Shown here in pieces: positions 43,638 to 51,784 of a stretch of 64,000 bases of DNA. The notes beneath the pieces are model-generated. The model did not search any database and was not told the DNA's origin. It saw nothing but the letters and a program-made list of their open reading frames with translations. Numbering within the stretch: position 1 is the first letter of the stretch; each line of letters opens with the position of its first letter. The DNA lies in assembly GCA_035556075.1 (NCBI GenBank), contig DATMFQ010000014.1, positions 62,001 to 126,000 on the forward strand. The letters run 5' to 3'. This stretch comes from 73-13 sp035556075 (GTDB taxonomy: Bacteria > Actinomycetota > Actinomycetes > Actinomycetales > Microbacteriaceae). A program made the translations under genes and the position numbers.

Positions 43638-44953
43638 CAGTCGACGCTCCCGAGCGTCTCGACGAGGCCCCCGCCAGCGACCGTCCGCACGCCCGCGTGC
43701 CAAACGTGCTCGACGCGGCCGGGCAGCTCGCGGCCAAGGTATGGGGAGTTCACCGAGCGGCCCCGGAGGTCGCTCGTGGCGAAGTCGCGTTTCACGCTCG
43801 GGTCGACGAGCGTGAGCTGGGCGGGCTCCCCGATGCCGAAGGCCCTGCCGTACCCGCGCAGCCCACCGATTCGTGCCGGCGCAGCCGACATGACCCGGGC
43901 GACGTCCTGCCAGCCGAGCAAGCCCGTGTCGACCATCGCCGCCTGCACGACGGAGAGGGCGGACTCGAGCCCGACCATGCCGTTGGCGGCCTCTGCCCAC
44001 GCGCACTCCTTGTGCTCGGTGGGGTGGGGGGCGTGGTCGGTCGCGATGATGTCGATCGTCCCGTCGACGAGCCCGGCGCGCAGCGCCTCGACGTCTTCGG
44101 CACGGCGCAGCGGCGGGTTCACCTTGTACCGCGCGTCGTAGGTCTCCGCGAGCTCGTGGGTGAGGAGCAGGTGGTGCGGCGTCGCCTCCGCCGTCACCGC
44201 GATCCCCCGCGCCTTCGCCCAGCGGATGACGTCGACCGAGCCGGCGGTCGAGACATGGCAGATGTGCAGTCGGGCGCCGACGTGCTCGGCGAGGAGCACG
44301 TCGCGGGCGATGATCGACTCCTCGGCGACGGAGGGCCAGCCGGCGAGCCCGAGGCGCGCGGACACCTCGCCCTCGTGCATCTGCGCGTCCTCGGTGAGGC
44401 GCGGGTCCTGCGCGTGTTGGGCGATGACGCCGCCGAACGTCTTGACGTACTCGAGGGCGCGGCGCATGAGCAGCGGGTCGTGGACGCAGTACCCGTCGTC
44501 GGAAAAGACTCGGACCTCGGCGCGCGAGGTCGCCATCGCCCCGATCTCGGCGAGGCGCTCCCCCGCGAGCCCGACGGTGACGGCGCCGATCGGGCGCACG
44601 GTCGCGTAGCCCGAGCGCTCCCCGAGCGACTGCACCTGCTCGACGACCCCAGCCGTGTCCTGTACCGGCAGCGTGTTCGCCATCGCGAAGACCGCGGTGA
44701 ACCCCCCGGCCGCCGCCGCCCGCGTGCCCGTCAGCACCGTCTCGGACTGCTCGAAGCCGGGTTCCCTCAGGTGCGTATGCAGGTCGACGAGCCCGGGCAG
44801 GGCGATCAGCCCGGAGGCGTCGACCGTCTCGTCGGCGTGACCCGCGGGCGCCACGAAGCGGCCGCCCGCCAGCCAGAGGTCGGTGCGATCACCGCTGGGC
44901 AGGGTCGCATCGACGACCCGGACGACCCGATCGCCAGTTCCGGTCTGCGTCAT
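43637..44953 (-). CDS. pyrC: Dihydroorotase
   Basis: Third step of pyrimidine synthesis, cyclising carbamoyl-aspartate. The 438-residue class I enzyme has the metal-binding DLHTHLREPG, ICHVSTAGSVD, and IIATDHAPHP with the catalytic Asp. The ATG at 44953 overlaps the pyrB stop (ATGA); the frame extends 66 codons upstream, but this is antisense noise inside pyrB. Confidence 0.96.
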   Translation of the reverse strand: MTQTGTGDRVVRVVDATLPSGDRTDLWLAGGRFVAPAGHADETVDASGLIALPGLVDLHTHLREPGFEQSETVLTGTRAAAAGGFTAVFAMANTLPVQDTAGVVEQVQSLGERSGYATVRPIGAVTVGLAGERLAEIGAMATSRAEVRVFSDDGYCVHDPLLMRRALEYVKTFGGVIAQHAQDPRLTEDAQMHEGEVSARLGLAGWPSVAEESIIARDVLLAEHVGARLHICHVSTAGSVDVIRWAKARGIAVTAEATPHHLLLTHELAETYDARYKVNPPLRRAEDVEALRAGLVDGTIDIIATDHAPHPTEHKECAWAEAANGMVGLESALSVVQAAMVDTGLLGWQDVARVMSAAPARIGGLRGYGRAFGIGEPAQLTLVDPSVKRDFATSDLRGRSVNSPYLGRELPGRVEHVWHAGVRTVAGGGLVETLGSVD

Positions 44954-45897
44954 GAGGCCTCCCCGGTCGCGAGCAAGTGGTAGAGCACCGACATCCGGAC
45001 CGAGACGCCGTTGGCCACCTGGTCGAGCACGGTCGACTGCGGGCTGTCGGCAGCGGCTGCGGAGATCTCGAGGCCGCGGTTCATCGGCCCGGGGTGCATG
45101 ACCATCGTACGCGCTGGGAGCCGGGCGAGGCGCGCGTCGGTGAGCCCCCACTGCCTGGCGTACTCGCGCTCGCTCGGGAAATACGCCGCGTGCATCCGCT
45201 CATGCTGAATGCGGAGCATCATGAGCACATCAGGACCGTCGGCGATCGCCGCGTCGAGATCGACGCCGACGGTCACCGGCCAGGAGGCGGTGCCGTACGG
45301 CAACAGGGTTGCGGGCGCGACGAAGCGGACCTCGGCCCCGAGCGTGCGCAGCAGCCACAGGTTCGACCGTGCGACGCGGGAGTGCAGCACGTCGCCGACG
45401 ATCGTGACGGTCACCCCGTCGAGACCCTGGCCTCGGCTGGCCTCGCCGTGGAGTCGGCGGCGGATCGTGAACGCGTCGAGCAGCGCCTGCGTCGGGTGCT
45501 CGTGCGCACCGTCGCCGGCGTTGACGACGCCCGCATCGATCCAGCCCGCATGGGCCAGCGTGTGCGGGGCGCCGCTCGCGGGGTGACGGATGACGACGCC
45601 GTCGGCGCCCATCGCGTGCAGGGTCCGGGCAGTGTCCTTGAGCGACTCGCCCTTCGACAGGCTCGAGCCCTTGGCGCTGAAGTTGATGACATCGGCTGAT
45701 AGCCGCTTCGCCGCGACCTCGAAGGAGATCCGGGTCCGGGTCGAGTCTTCGACGAAGAGGTTGACGACGGTGCGGCCGCGCAGCGTCGGCAGCTTCTTCA
45801 CCTCGCGCCCGGAGACCGCCGCCATGTCTTCGGCGGTGTCCAGGATGGCGATGGCCGCATCCCTGGGCAGCGCCTGTGTCGTGAGCAGGTGCCTCAC
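44950..45897 (-). CDS. pyrB: Aspartate carbamoyltransferase, catalytic subunit
   Basis: Committed step of pyrimidine synthesis. The 315-residue protein has the carbamoyl-phosphate loop FVEDSTRTRISFE, HPTQALLDAFTI and the HPGPMNRGLEI segment for aspartate binding. No pyrI regulatory gene is nearby, so control is presumably through PyrR. It overlaps pyrR (ATGA) and pyrC (ATGA). Confidence 0.97.
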   Translation of the reverse strand: MRHLLTTQALPRDAAIAILDTAEDMAAVSGREVKKLPTLRGRTVVNLFVEDSTRTRISFEVAAKRLSADVINFSAKGSSLSKGESLKDTARTLHAMGADGVVIRHPASGAPHTLAHAGWIDAGVVNAGDGAHEHPTQALLDAFTIRRRLHGEASRGQGLDGVTVTIVGDVLHSRVARSNLWLLRTLGAEVRFVAPATLLPYGTASWPVTVGVDLDAAIADGPDVLMMLRIQHERMHAAYFPSEREYARQWGLTDARLARLPARTMVMHPGPMNRGLEISAAAADSPQSTVLDQVANGVSVRMSVLYHLLATGEAS

Positions 45898-46445
45898 TGG
45901 ATGGCCACCTCTTCGTTGCCATCGATCTCGTGCAGCCGCACGTGGATGCGCTCGGACGTCGCGGACGGCAGATTCTTGCCGACAAAATCAGCACGGATGG
46001 GCAGCTCACGGTGGCCGCGGTCGACCAGGACCGCCAGCCGCACCGCCTTCGGGCGACCGATCGCGGCCACCGCGTCCAGTGCCGCGCGGATCGTGCGCCC
46101 GCTCATGAGGACGTCGTCGACGAGGACGACCGTCTTGCCGTCGATCCCACCATCGGGGATCGAGGTCGGATGCGTCGCCCGCGTGGGCTGGCGACCGAGG
46201 TCGTCGCGGTACATCGTGACGTCGAGGGTGCCGACACTCGCGCAGCCGGGCTCGATCGACTCGAGCGTCGCGGCGAGCCGCGTCGCGAGGATCGCACCCC
46301 GGGTCGGGATCCCGAGGAGCACGAGGTCCGAGGAGCCCTTGCTCGACTCGACGATCTCGTGCGCGATGCGCTTGAGCGCGCGCCGGATGTCGTCGGCCTG
46401 CAGGACGACGTTCCCGTGGACGACCAACGGGACTCCCTTCTTCAC
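45894..46445 (-). CDS. pyrR: PyrR: pyr operon RNA-binding regulator / uracil phosphoribosyltransferase
   Basis: A 183-residue bifunctional protein that binds a conserved loop in pyr mRNA when UMP is high. The PRPP-binding motif is VVLVDDVLMSGRTIRAAL and the N-terminal VLLGIPTRGAILATRL is typical. GTG start at 46445. A candidate PyrR-binding hairpin lies directly upstream of its ribosome site, so control is probably by blocking translation, as described for Mycobacterium smegmatis pyrR. Heads the 14-gene run down to rsmB. Confidence 0.96.
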   Translation of the reverse strand: MKKGVPLVVHGNVVLQADDIRRALKRIAHEIVESSKGSSDLVLLGIPTRGAILATRLAATLESIEPGCASVGTLDVTMYRDDLGRQPTRATHPTSIPDGGIDGKTVVLVDDVLMSGRTIRAALDAVAAIGRPKAVRLAVLVDRGHRELPIRADFVGKNLPSATSERIHVRLHEIDGNEEVAIQ

Positions 46446-46466
46446 CTTTTCCGTCTCACAGGACGG
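46446..46466 (-). promoter_or_regulatory. PyrR-binding hairpin overlapping the pyrR translation start region
   Basis: In minus-strand RNA, CCGTC-CTGTGA-GACGG forms a hairpin (46451-46466) whose loop region UCCUGUGAG fits the PyrR-binding consensus UCCNGNGAG. AAAAGG, the likely ribosome site, follows at once and the GTG is at 46445. Binding of PyrR-UMP would hide the ribosome site. The match is by eye and the stem is short. Confidence 0.7.
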
Positions 46467-46486
46467 GCTTCAAGGCTGCGGGCACG

Positions 46487-46492
46487 AGTATA
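46487..46492 (-). promoter_or_regulatory. -10 box of the pyr operon
   Basis: TATACT on the minus strand, between nusB and pyrR. A transcript starting about 7 bases later would carry a leader of about 35 bases that contains the PyrR hairpin. No good -35 hexamer is visible. Confidence 0.6.
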
Positions 46493-46520
46493 GACCCGGC
46501 CGACTGCGGGTCCGCTGCAC

Positions 46521-46934
46521 TCAGTCGCGTGCGTCGCCGATCCGAGCGAGGACGCCATTGATGAATCGGGCAGAGTCGGCGGTCGAGTGCGTCGCCGCGG
46601 ACTCGACGGCCTCCGCGATAGCCGCTGGCGCGGGGACCTCCGGATTGTGGAGCAGTTCCCAGACCCCGATCCGCAGCAGCGCCCGATCAACGGCGGGCAT
46701 CCGCTCGAGCGGCCAGTCGAGCGCGTACGTCCGGATGGTCTCGTCGATCTCGTCGGCGTGCTCGATCACGCCCCGCACGATCGTCGAGGCGTACGCCCAG
46801 GACGCCGCCCGGGCGGGCTCGCGGGCGGCACGGGCGGTCTCGGCCTCAAGCGCCTCGGTCAGCGATTGGCCGCGCACATCGGCGCTGTACAGGAGGTCGA
46901 GGGCGCGCTTGCGCGCCTTCGTACGGGCCGACAC
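46521..46934 (-). CDS. nusB: Transcription antitermination factor NusB
   Basis: A 137-residue all-helical protein that binds boxA RNA with NusE/S10 during rRNA transcription. Recognised by the N-terminal ARKRALDLLYSADVRG and the C-terminal RMPAVDRALLRIGVWELL...FINGVLARI pattern. It begins 6 bases after efp, a conserved efp-nusB pairing. GTG start at 46934. Confidence 0.95.
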   Translation of the reverse strand: MSARTKARKRALDLLYSADVRGQSLTEALEAETARAAREPARAASWAYASTIVRGVIEHADEIDETIRTYALDWPLERMPAVDRALLRIGVWELLHNPEVPAPAAIAEAVESAATHSTADSARFINGVLARIGDARD

Positions 46935-46940
46935 GGTCTG

Positions 46941-47504
46941 TCAGTCGTTGACGCGGCCGAGGTACGAGCCGTCTCGGGTGTCGACCTTGACCTTCGTGTC
47001 CGACTCCAGGTAGAGCGGGACCTGGATCTCGTACCCCGTCTCCAGGGTGGCGGGCTTTGTCCCCGCCGAGCTGCGGTCGCCCTGCAGCCCCGGGTCGGTG
47101 TGGGTGACGGTGAGCACGACCGAGGCCGGCAACTCGATGTAGAGGGGCTCGCCCTCGTGGATCGCGAGCATGACCGTCTGGTTCTCGAGCATGAAGTTCG
47201 CGGCGTCGCCGACGATCGTGCCGGGCACGGTGAGCTGGTCGTAGTCCTGCAGGTCCATGAAGACGAAGTCGGCGCCGTCCTGGTACAGGTACTGGTAGTC
47301 GCGCCGGTCGACCGTTGCGAAGTCGATCTTCGTGCCCGCGTTGAAGGTGCGGTCGAGGGTCTTGCCCGTCACCACATTCTTCAGCGTCGTGCGCACGAAT
47401 GCGCCGCCCTTGCCGGGCTTGACGTGCTGGAAGTCGGTCACATTCCAGAGCTGGCCCTCCAGGGAGAGCACGGAGCCCTTTTTGATGTCGTTCGTCGTCG
47501 CCAT
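46941..47504 (-). CDS. efp: Translation elongation factor P
   Basis: Relieves ribosome stalling at polyproline. The 187-residue, three-domain protein begins MATTNDIKKGSVLSLEGQLW and carries HVKPGKGGAFVRTTLKNV, whose KPGKG loop reaches the peptidyl-transferase centre. I chose the ATG at 47504 because AGAGGA lies 6 bases upstream; the ATG at 47510 lies directly against it. A TAGACT box at 47536-47541 would give a leader of ~25 bases. Confidence 0.97.
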   Translation of the reverse strand: MATTNDIKKGSVLSLEGQLWNVTDFQHVKPGKGGAFVRTTLKNVVTGKTLDRTFNAGTKIDFATVDRRDYQYLYQDGADFVFMDLQDYDQLTVPGTIVGDAANFMLENQTVMLAIHEGEPLYIELPASVVLTVTHTDPGLQGDRSSAGTKPATLETGYEIQVPLYLESDTKVKVDTRDGSYLGRVND

Positions 47505-47535
47505 GCGCATTCCTCTCGCCGAAACGGCCCGCGCA

Positions 47536-47541
47536 AGTCTA
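47536..47541 (-). promoter_or_regulatory. -10 box of efp-nusB
   Basis: TAGACT between aroQ and efp, 31 bases before the efp ATG, leaving room for the AGAGGA ribosome site. One of the few conventional leadered promoters in the window. Confidence 0.5.
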
Positions 47542-47548
47542 GCTGGCG

Positions 47549-47986
47549 CTACGCGCTCGCCAGGATCGCCTCGACCGCGAGCCCATAGCCGCCGAAGCCG
47601 AAGCCCGCGATGACGCCCGTCGCGACCCCCGAGATGACGCTGCGGTGGCGGAACGTCTCGCGCGCGTACGGATTGGTGATGTGGACCTCGATGAGCGGCA
47701 GACCCGCCTTCGTCACAAGCGCTGCGGCATCGCGGAGCGCGTACGAGTAGTGGGTGAATGCGGCGGGATTGAGGATGACGGGTCGCTTCGCGTCGACCGC
47801 CTCGTGCAGCCAGTGCACGAGCTCCGCCTCGTCATCGGTCTGGCGGACCTCGATCGTCGCGCGGCTGGCGACGAGATCCGTCAGGAGCCCGGTGAGCGCG
47901 TCGAGATCCTGGTGCCCGTACACGTCGGGCTCACGGCTGCCGAGCCGCCCGAGATTCGGACCATTGAGCACGAGGATCGAGACCAC
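47549..47986 (-). CDS. aroQ: 3-Dehydroquinate dehydratase, type II
   Basis: Third step of the shikimate pathway. The 145-residue protein has LVLNGPNLGRLGSREPDVYG (catalytic Arg and Tyr loop), ILNPAAFTHYSYALRDA and EVHITNPYARETFRHRS with the catalytic His. The GTG at 47986 follows a TAGGCT box by 6 bases, so it is probably leaderless. Feeds chorismate to TrpE. Confidence 0.96.
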   Translation of the reverse strand: MVSILVLNGPNLGRLGSREPDVYGHQDLDALTGLLTDLVASRATIEVRQTDDEAELVHWLHEAVDAKRPVILNPAAFTHYSYALRDAAALVTKAGLPLIEVHITNPYARETFRHRSVISGVATGVIAGFGFGGYGLAVEAILASA

Positions 47987-47992
47987 CTCACG

Positions 47993-47998
47993 AGCCTA
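47993..47998 (-). promoter_or_regulatory. -10 box of aroQ (leaderless)
   Basis: TAGGCT, 6 bases before the GTG at 47986. It lies between the rsmE stop codon and aroQ. Confidence 0.5.
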
Positions 47999-48009
47999 CT
48001 GCCCGAGGG

Positions 48010-48774
48010 TCACCAGCTGCCGAGGAGAGTCGCGAGCGCGGCGAGCGCGGCAGGGCCGGCGGTCGAGGTCCGGAGGATCTCGGGGCCGAGCCGGGTGAGC
48101 CTCGCGCCGACCGCCTCGAGCGTGTGTAGCTCGAACGGGTCGATGCCACCCTCCGGGCCGACCACGAGCTCGATGCGGGCCGGTGACCGCTCGGGGTCGA
48201 CCGCGGTCGCAGTCACGATGTCGCGCAGCGAGGTCGCCGCACTCGGCTCGAGCACGAGGGTGAGCACCCCCGCCTGACCCGCGCGGGTGGCGAGGTCGGC
48301 GGTCGAGGCGAGGTCGCCGACGGTGGGGACGCTCGGCCGGATCGCCTGCTTGGCTGCCTCCCGGCAGATCGTGCGCCAGCGCTCGACGCCTTTGGCCGCT
48401 TTCGGTCCCGCCCAGCGAGACACCGAGCGCGCGGCCTGCCAGGGCACGACCCCGGTCACGCCGAGCTCGGTTGCCGCCTGCACGGCGAGCTCGTCGCGGT
48501 CGCCCTTCGCGAGCGCCTGCACGAGCCAGAGCTCCGGGCGTCGCGGCGACTCGACGACGACCTCCTCGATGTCGATCGCGACGGCGTCGGCCGCGACCTG
48601 CACGACGGGGCCCCAGCCGATGCGGCCTCGGCCGTCCCCGATACCGATCCGCTCGCCGGTGCGCACCCGTGCCACCTGTGCGGCGTGACGCGCATCGGGA
48701 CCGTGCATCGCGACACGGCGCCCGACCTCGAAGGCGATGACATCGAGCGACTCGTTGAGGTACAGCGAGGCCAC
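48010..48774 (-). CDS. rsmE: 16S rRNA (uracil-1498) N3-methyltransferase
   Basis: Methylates U1498 of 16S rRNA. The 254-residue SPOUT-fold enzyme has an N-terminal PUA-like domain (to ~70) and the knotted C-terminal motif ELVVGPEGGIDPFEL followed by RLGPEILRTSTAGPAALA. Directly follows dnaJ (2-base gap) in the heat-shock operon, an arrangement shared with many Gram-positives. Confidence 0.94.
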   Translation of the reverse strand: MASLYLNESLDVIAFEVGRRVAMHGPDARHAAQVARVRTGERIGIGDGRGRIGWGPVVQVAADAVAIDIEEVVVESPRRPELWLVQALAKGDRDELAVQAATELGVTGVVPWQAARSVSRWAGPKAAKGVERWRTICREAAKQAIRPSVPTVGDLASTADLATRAGQAGVLTLVLEPSAATSLRDIVTATAVDPERSPARIELVVGPEGGIDPFELHTLEAVGARLTRLGPEILRTSTAGPAALAALATLLGSW

Positions 48775-48776
48775 GA

Positions 48777-49889
48777 TCAGAAGAAGCCGTGGAAGCGGTC
48801 CCGCAAGCGTGCGAAGAGCCCTTGCCGGAAGGTGGCGAATGCGGGGGGCGCCTCCGAGCGCAGCTCCCGGAATCGCTCGATGAGCTCCCGCTCCTTGCCG
48901 CTGAGCCGCTCCGGGGTGATGACCTGCACGGCGATGCGGAGGTCGCCCCGCCCGACGCCGCGGAGCCGACCGACGCCGCGGCCCTTCACGACAATGGCAT
49001 CCCCTGATTGGGCACCCTCGGGCAGCTCCACCTCGACCTCCCCGTCGAGCCCCGCGAGGGTGACCGTGCGGCCAAGCACCGCGTCGACCATGGCGGTCTC
49101 GAGCGTCGCGAGCAGGTCGTCGCCGCTGCGGCTGAAGACGTCATGGTGACGCACGGTGATTTCGACGTACAGGTCGGCGTTCGGCCCACCAGCCGGGCCG
49201 GCCTCGCCCTGGCCGCGGAGCTGGATGCGCATGCCGGTGTCGATGCCGGCCGGGATGTCGACGGACACCGTCTTCGTCGCCCGGACCCGACCCTCTCCCT
49301 GGCAGCTCGTGCACGGGTACGGGATGAGCGTGCCGTAGCCGCGGCAGGTGCCGCACGGCGCCGAGGTGACCACGGTCCCTAGCAGTGAGCGCATCTGACG
49401 CTGGACGTGCCCGGAGCCGCCGCAGATATCGCAGGTCACCTCGCTCGTGCCCGGCTGGACGCAGGCCCCATCGCAGGTCGCACAGGTGACCGCTGTCGCG
49501 ACCTCGACGTCGCGCACCGTCCCGGCGATGACGTGCTCGAGGTCGAGCTCGATCCGCAGCAGCGCGTCCTGGCCTCGCTCCCGCCGGGACCTGGGACGAT
49601 TGCCCCCGCCGCCAGCCGCCGAACCGAAGAAGCTCGAGAACACGTCGCCGAAGCCACCGAAGTCCCCGAAGCCGCCACGGCCGCCGAGGTCGTACTCCTG
49701 GCGCTGCTGCGGGTCGCTCAGCACGTCGTAGGCGTGCGTGACGAGCTTGAACCGCTCGGCTGCTTCGCCGGAGGGGTTGACGTCCGGGTGGAGCTCCCGC
49801 GCGAGGCGTCGGTACGCCTTCTTGATGTCCTCCTGGCTCGCGTCCCTCGCCAGGCCGAGGGTCTCGTAATGGTCGACCGCCACATTCAC
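48777..49889 (-). CDS. dnaJ: Chaperone protein DnaJ
   Basis: Co-chaperone that stimulates DnaK. The 370-residue type I protein has the J domain with HPD (RELHPDVNP), a Gly-rich stretch, and the zinc domain with four CXXCXGXG-type repeats; the first is irregular (CATCDGAC) and the other three are CDICGGSG, CGTCRGYG and CTSCQGEG. This is the hrcA-linked paralogue of actinobacteria (often called dnaJ2); the dnaK-linked copy would be elsewhere. Overlaps hrcA by 4 bases. Confidence 0.95.
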   Translation of the reverse strand: MNVAVDHYETLGLARDASQEDIKKAYRRLARELHPDVNPSGEAAERFKLVTHAYDVLSDPQQRQEYDLGGRGGFGDFGGFGDVFSSFFGSAAGGGGNRPRSRRERGQDALLRIELDLEHVIAGTVRDVEVATAVTCATCDGACVQPGTSEVTCDICGGSGHVQRQMRSLLGTVVTSAPCGTCRGYGTLIPYPCTSCQGEGRVRATKTVSVDIPAGIDTGMRIQLRGQGEAGPAGGPNADLYVEITVRHHDVFSRSGDDLLATLETAMVDAVLGRTVTLAGLDGEVEVELPEGAQSGDAIVVKGRGVGRLRGVGRGDLRIAVQVITPERLSGKERELIERFRELRSEAPPAFATFRQGLFARLRDRFHGFF

Positions 49890-50908
49890 TCCTGTTCACC
49901 GAGCAGTCGCGACAGGTACCGGGCGACCGCCCGGATCGCCACAATGTTCCCCGGATAGTCCATCCGCGTCGGGCCGATCACACCGAGGCGGGAGCGCCCA
50001 CCTGGCGTCCCATATCGGCCCGCGAGCACACTCGTGTCATCGAGTCCGAACCCGTCGTGCTCGTGCCCGATCGACACGGCGATGCCATGCTGCTCCGCCT
50101 CGAGCTCGCTGAAGAGCCGCAGCAGCGTCACCTGCTCCTCGATCGCTTCGAGCACGGGCGTGATCGAACCGGGGAAGTCGGGCTCGGTGCGAGCGAGATT
50201 CGCCGTGCCGGCCATGACGAGCCGGGCCTGGCGGTCGGCGCTCACCTGCTCTCGGAGCTGCTCGACGAGCGCGGTGACGAGGGGGCGCTGACTTGGCGAG
50301 AACTCGTCCGCGAAATCATCGAGCGCGACGAGCGCCTCATCGAGCGAGAGCCCGCCGAGCGCTGCATTCGCTCGCGCGCGCACCTCCTCGAGGTCGGCTG
50401 GCTCGACCGGCTCGCCGAGGTCGACGATGCGCTGCTCGACCCGGCCGCCGTCGGCGATGAGCACCGTCATCGCCCGCGTCGCGCCGAGCGGCAGGATCTC
50501 GACGTGCCGCACCCGCTGCACCCCGAGCGTCGGGTACTCGATGACCGCAACCTGGCTCGTGAGCTGGCTGAGCAGCCGGACGGTGCGCGCGAGCACGTCA
50601 TCGAGGTCGACGGCCTGGCCGAGGAACGACTCGATCGCGTGCCGCTGCGCGCTCGTCAGCGGGCGCAGCGAGCTGATCTGATCGACGAATGCGCGGTAGC
50701 CCTTATCGGTCGGGATGCGGCCCGAGGAGGTGTGCGGTGCCGCGATGAGGCCGTCCTCCTCGAGCGCCGCCATGTCGTTGCGGATCGTCGCGCTCGACAC
50801 GCCGAAGCCATGCCGCTCGACGATCGCCTTCGAACCGACCGGCTCCCGGGTCGCGACATAGTCCTCGACGATGACCCGAAGGACCTCGAGGCCGCGTTCC
50901 GAGACCAT
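49886..50908 (-). CDS. hrcA: Heat-inducible transcription repressor HrcA
   Basis: Represses chaperone genes by binding CIRCE operators; GroEL availability tunes it. The 340-residue protein begins MVSERGLEVLRVIVEDYVATREPVGSKAI with a winged helix (SSATIRNDMAALEEDGLI, TSSGRIPTDKGYRAFVD), followed by the GAF-like dimerisation domain. The ATG at 50908 has AGGAAGG 4 bases upstream. A CIRCE-like site 35 bases upstream suggests autoregulation of hrcA-dnaJ-rsmE. Confidence 0.96.
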   Translation of the reverse strand: MVSERGLEVLRVIVEDYVATREPVGSKAIVERHGFGVSSATIRNDMAALEEDGLIAAPHTSSGRIPTDKGYRAFVDQISSLRPLTSAQRHAIESFLGQAVDLDDVLARTVRLLSQLTSQVAVIEYPTLGVQRVRHVEILPLGATRAMTVLIADGGRVEQRIVDLGEPVEPADLEEVRARANAALGGLSLDEALVALDDFADEFSPSQRPLVTALVEQLREQVSADRQARLVMAGTANLARTEPDFPGSITPVLEAIEEQVTLLRLFSELEAEQHGIAVSIGHEHDGFGLDDTSVLAGRYGTPGGRSRLGVIGPTRMDYPGNIVAIRAVARYLSRLLGEQE

Positions 50909-50943
50909 GTCGCCTTCCTGCTGACGTTCGTGCGGGGTCGTGA

Positions 50944-50970
50944 CTGGCACTCCGACCCGATGACTGCCAA
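50944..50970. promoter_or_regulatory. CIRCE-like operator upstream of hrcA
   Basis: CTGGCACTC-N9-GACTGCCAA on the plus strand, against the consensus TTAGCACTC-N9-GAGTGCTAA: 7 of 9 matches in each arm and the exact 9-base spacer. Many actinobacterial CIRCE sites also carry GG in place of AG in the arms. It lies 35 bases before the hrcA ATG. Confidence 0.75.
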
Positions 50971-51023
50971 CTCTAGCAAGCGCGGCTGGGGCGCCCCGCG
51001 CATTCCTCCCGGCCCAGAAATGC

Positions 51024-51054
51024 GGAAGGGCCCCGCGGACTGCGGGACCCTTCC
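51024..51054 (-). terminator. Hairpin downstream of the DUF5684-like gene
   Basis: GGAAGGG-CCCGC arms with complements, one A-C mismatch and a 5-base loop, 17 bases after the stop codon at 51071. On the minus strand it is followed by CGCATTTCT, only weakly U-rich. Confidence 0.6.
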
Positions 51055-51070
51055 GAACAGAACAAGCTGC

Positions 51071-51646
51071 TCACACGGCAGGCGGCGTCTGCGGCGGTGC
51101 CGCGGGCGGCGCGGTGGGGCCCTGCGGCGACGAGTAGCCCTGGTCGGGCACCCCGCCGAACGTGGTGGTGTCCTGGAAGAACGCACCCCACTTGTGCCAG
51201 AACGGAGCCGGGACGCCGCTCTGCGCGCCCGTGCGCCAGGTCGAGCTGTCGAAGCCGACGACCAGCAGCCAAATGATCGTCAGCAGACCACCGAAGATCG
51301 TCCAGCCGACGAGCTCCTTGCCGAGCTTCTGGTTCGTGCGCAGCACCATCACGACGAGCATCGCGAGCGGGGCCAGCGCGAGGATCCACCCGATGATCGG
51401 GATCTGTGCGAGCAACCCGCCGCCGATCGCGACGATCAGGTACACCCACGGGCTGAGATCGACGAGCTTCGCCCAGAGCATGGTGTTGTAGACCGGGATC
51501 CACGCCACCGCCGGTGTCGCGACACCGGCCTTCTGGAAGAGTTTGGTCAGGGCGATCGCCGACAGGACGTAGCTCACGATCACGAAGATCAACGGCAACA
51601 CGAGCGAGAGCAACAACACTGCGGCCAAGGCGTCGCTGTTATACAA
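51071..51646 (-). CDS. Multi-pass membrane protein (DUF5684-like)
   Basis: A 191-residue membrane protein with about four hydrophobic segments (residues ~8-32, ~65-82, ~84-101, ~114-132), the conserved FQKAGVATPAVAWIPVYNTMLWAKLV stretch after the first, and a Pro/Gln-rich cytoplasmic or surface tail. It resembles DUF5684 proteins, sometimes misnamed signal peptidase I; no catalytic Ser-Lys pair is present. TTG start at 51646 with AGGAGG 6 bases upstream. Function unknown. Confidence 0.7.
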   Translation of the reverse strand: MYNSDALAAVLLLSLVLPLIFVIVSYVLSAIALTKLFQKAGVATPAVAWIPVYNTMLWAKLVDLSPWVYLIVAIGGGLLAQIPIIGWILALAPLAMLVVMVLRTNQKLGKELVGWTIFGGLLTIIWLLVVGFDSSTWRTGAQSGVPAPFWHKWGAFFQDTTTFGGVPDQGYSSPQGPTAPPAAPPQTPPAV

Positions 51647-51724
51647 AGGGTTCCTCCTTGATCCGACGGGCGGAAACTCCGACCGTTGTCACCTTTGGCA
51701 ACGGACTCAGGATAGTCACAGCTT

Positions 51725-51754
51725 GAGGACAATGTGGGCATTCACGAGGACAAT
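51725..51754. promoter_or_regulatory. Tandem GAGGACAAT sites 21 bases apart
   Basis: GAGGACAAT occurs at 51725-51733 and again at 51746-51754, exactly two helical turns apart, in the control region upstream of the DUF5684-like gene and just past the hemW stop. The spacing suits a dimeric regulator bound on one face of DNA. The regulator is unknown. Confidence 0.45.
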
Positions 51755-51784
51755 TCCCGAATCCGTGGGTTCGGCGCCATCGGT

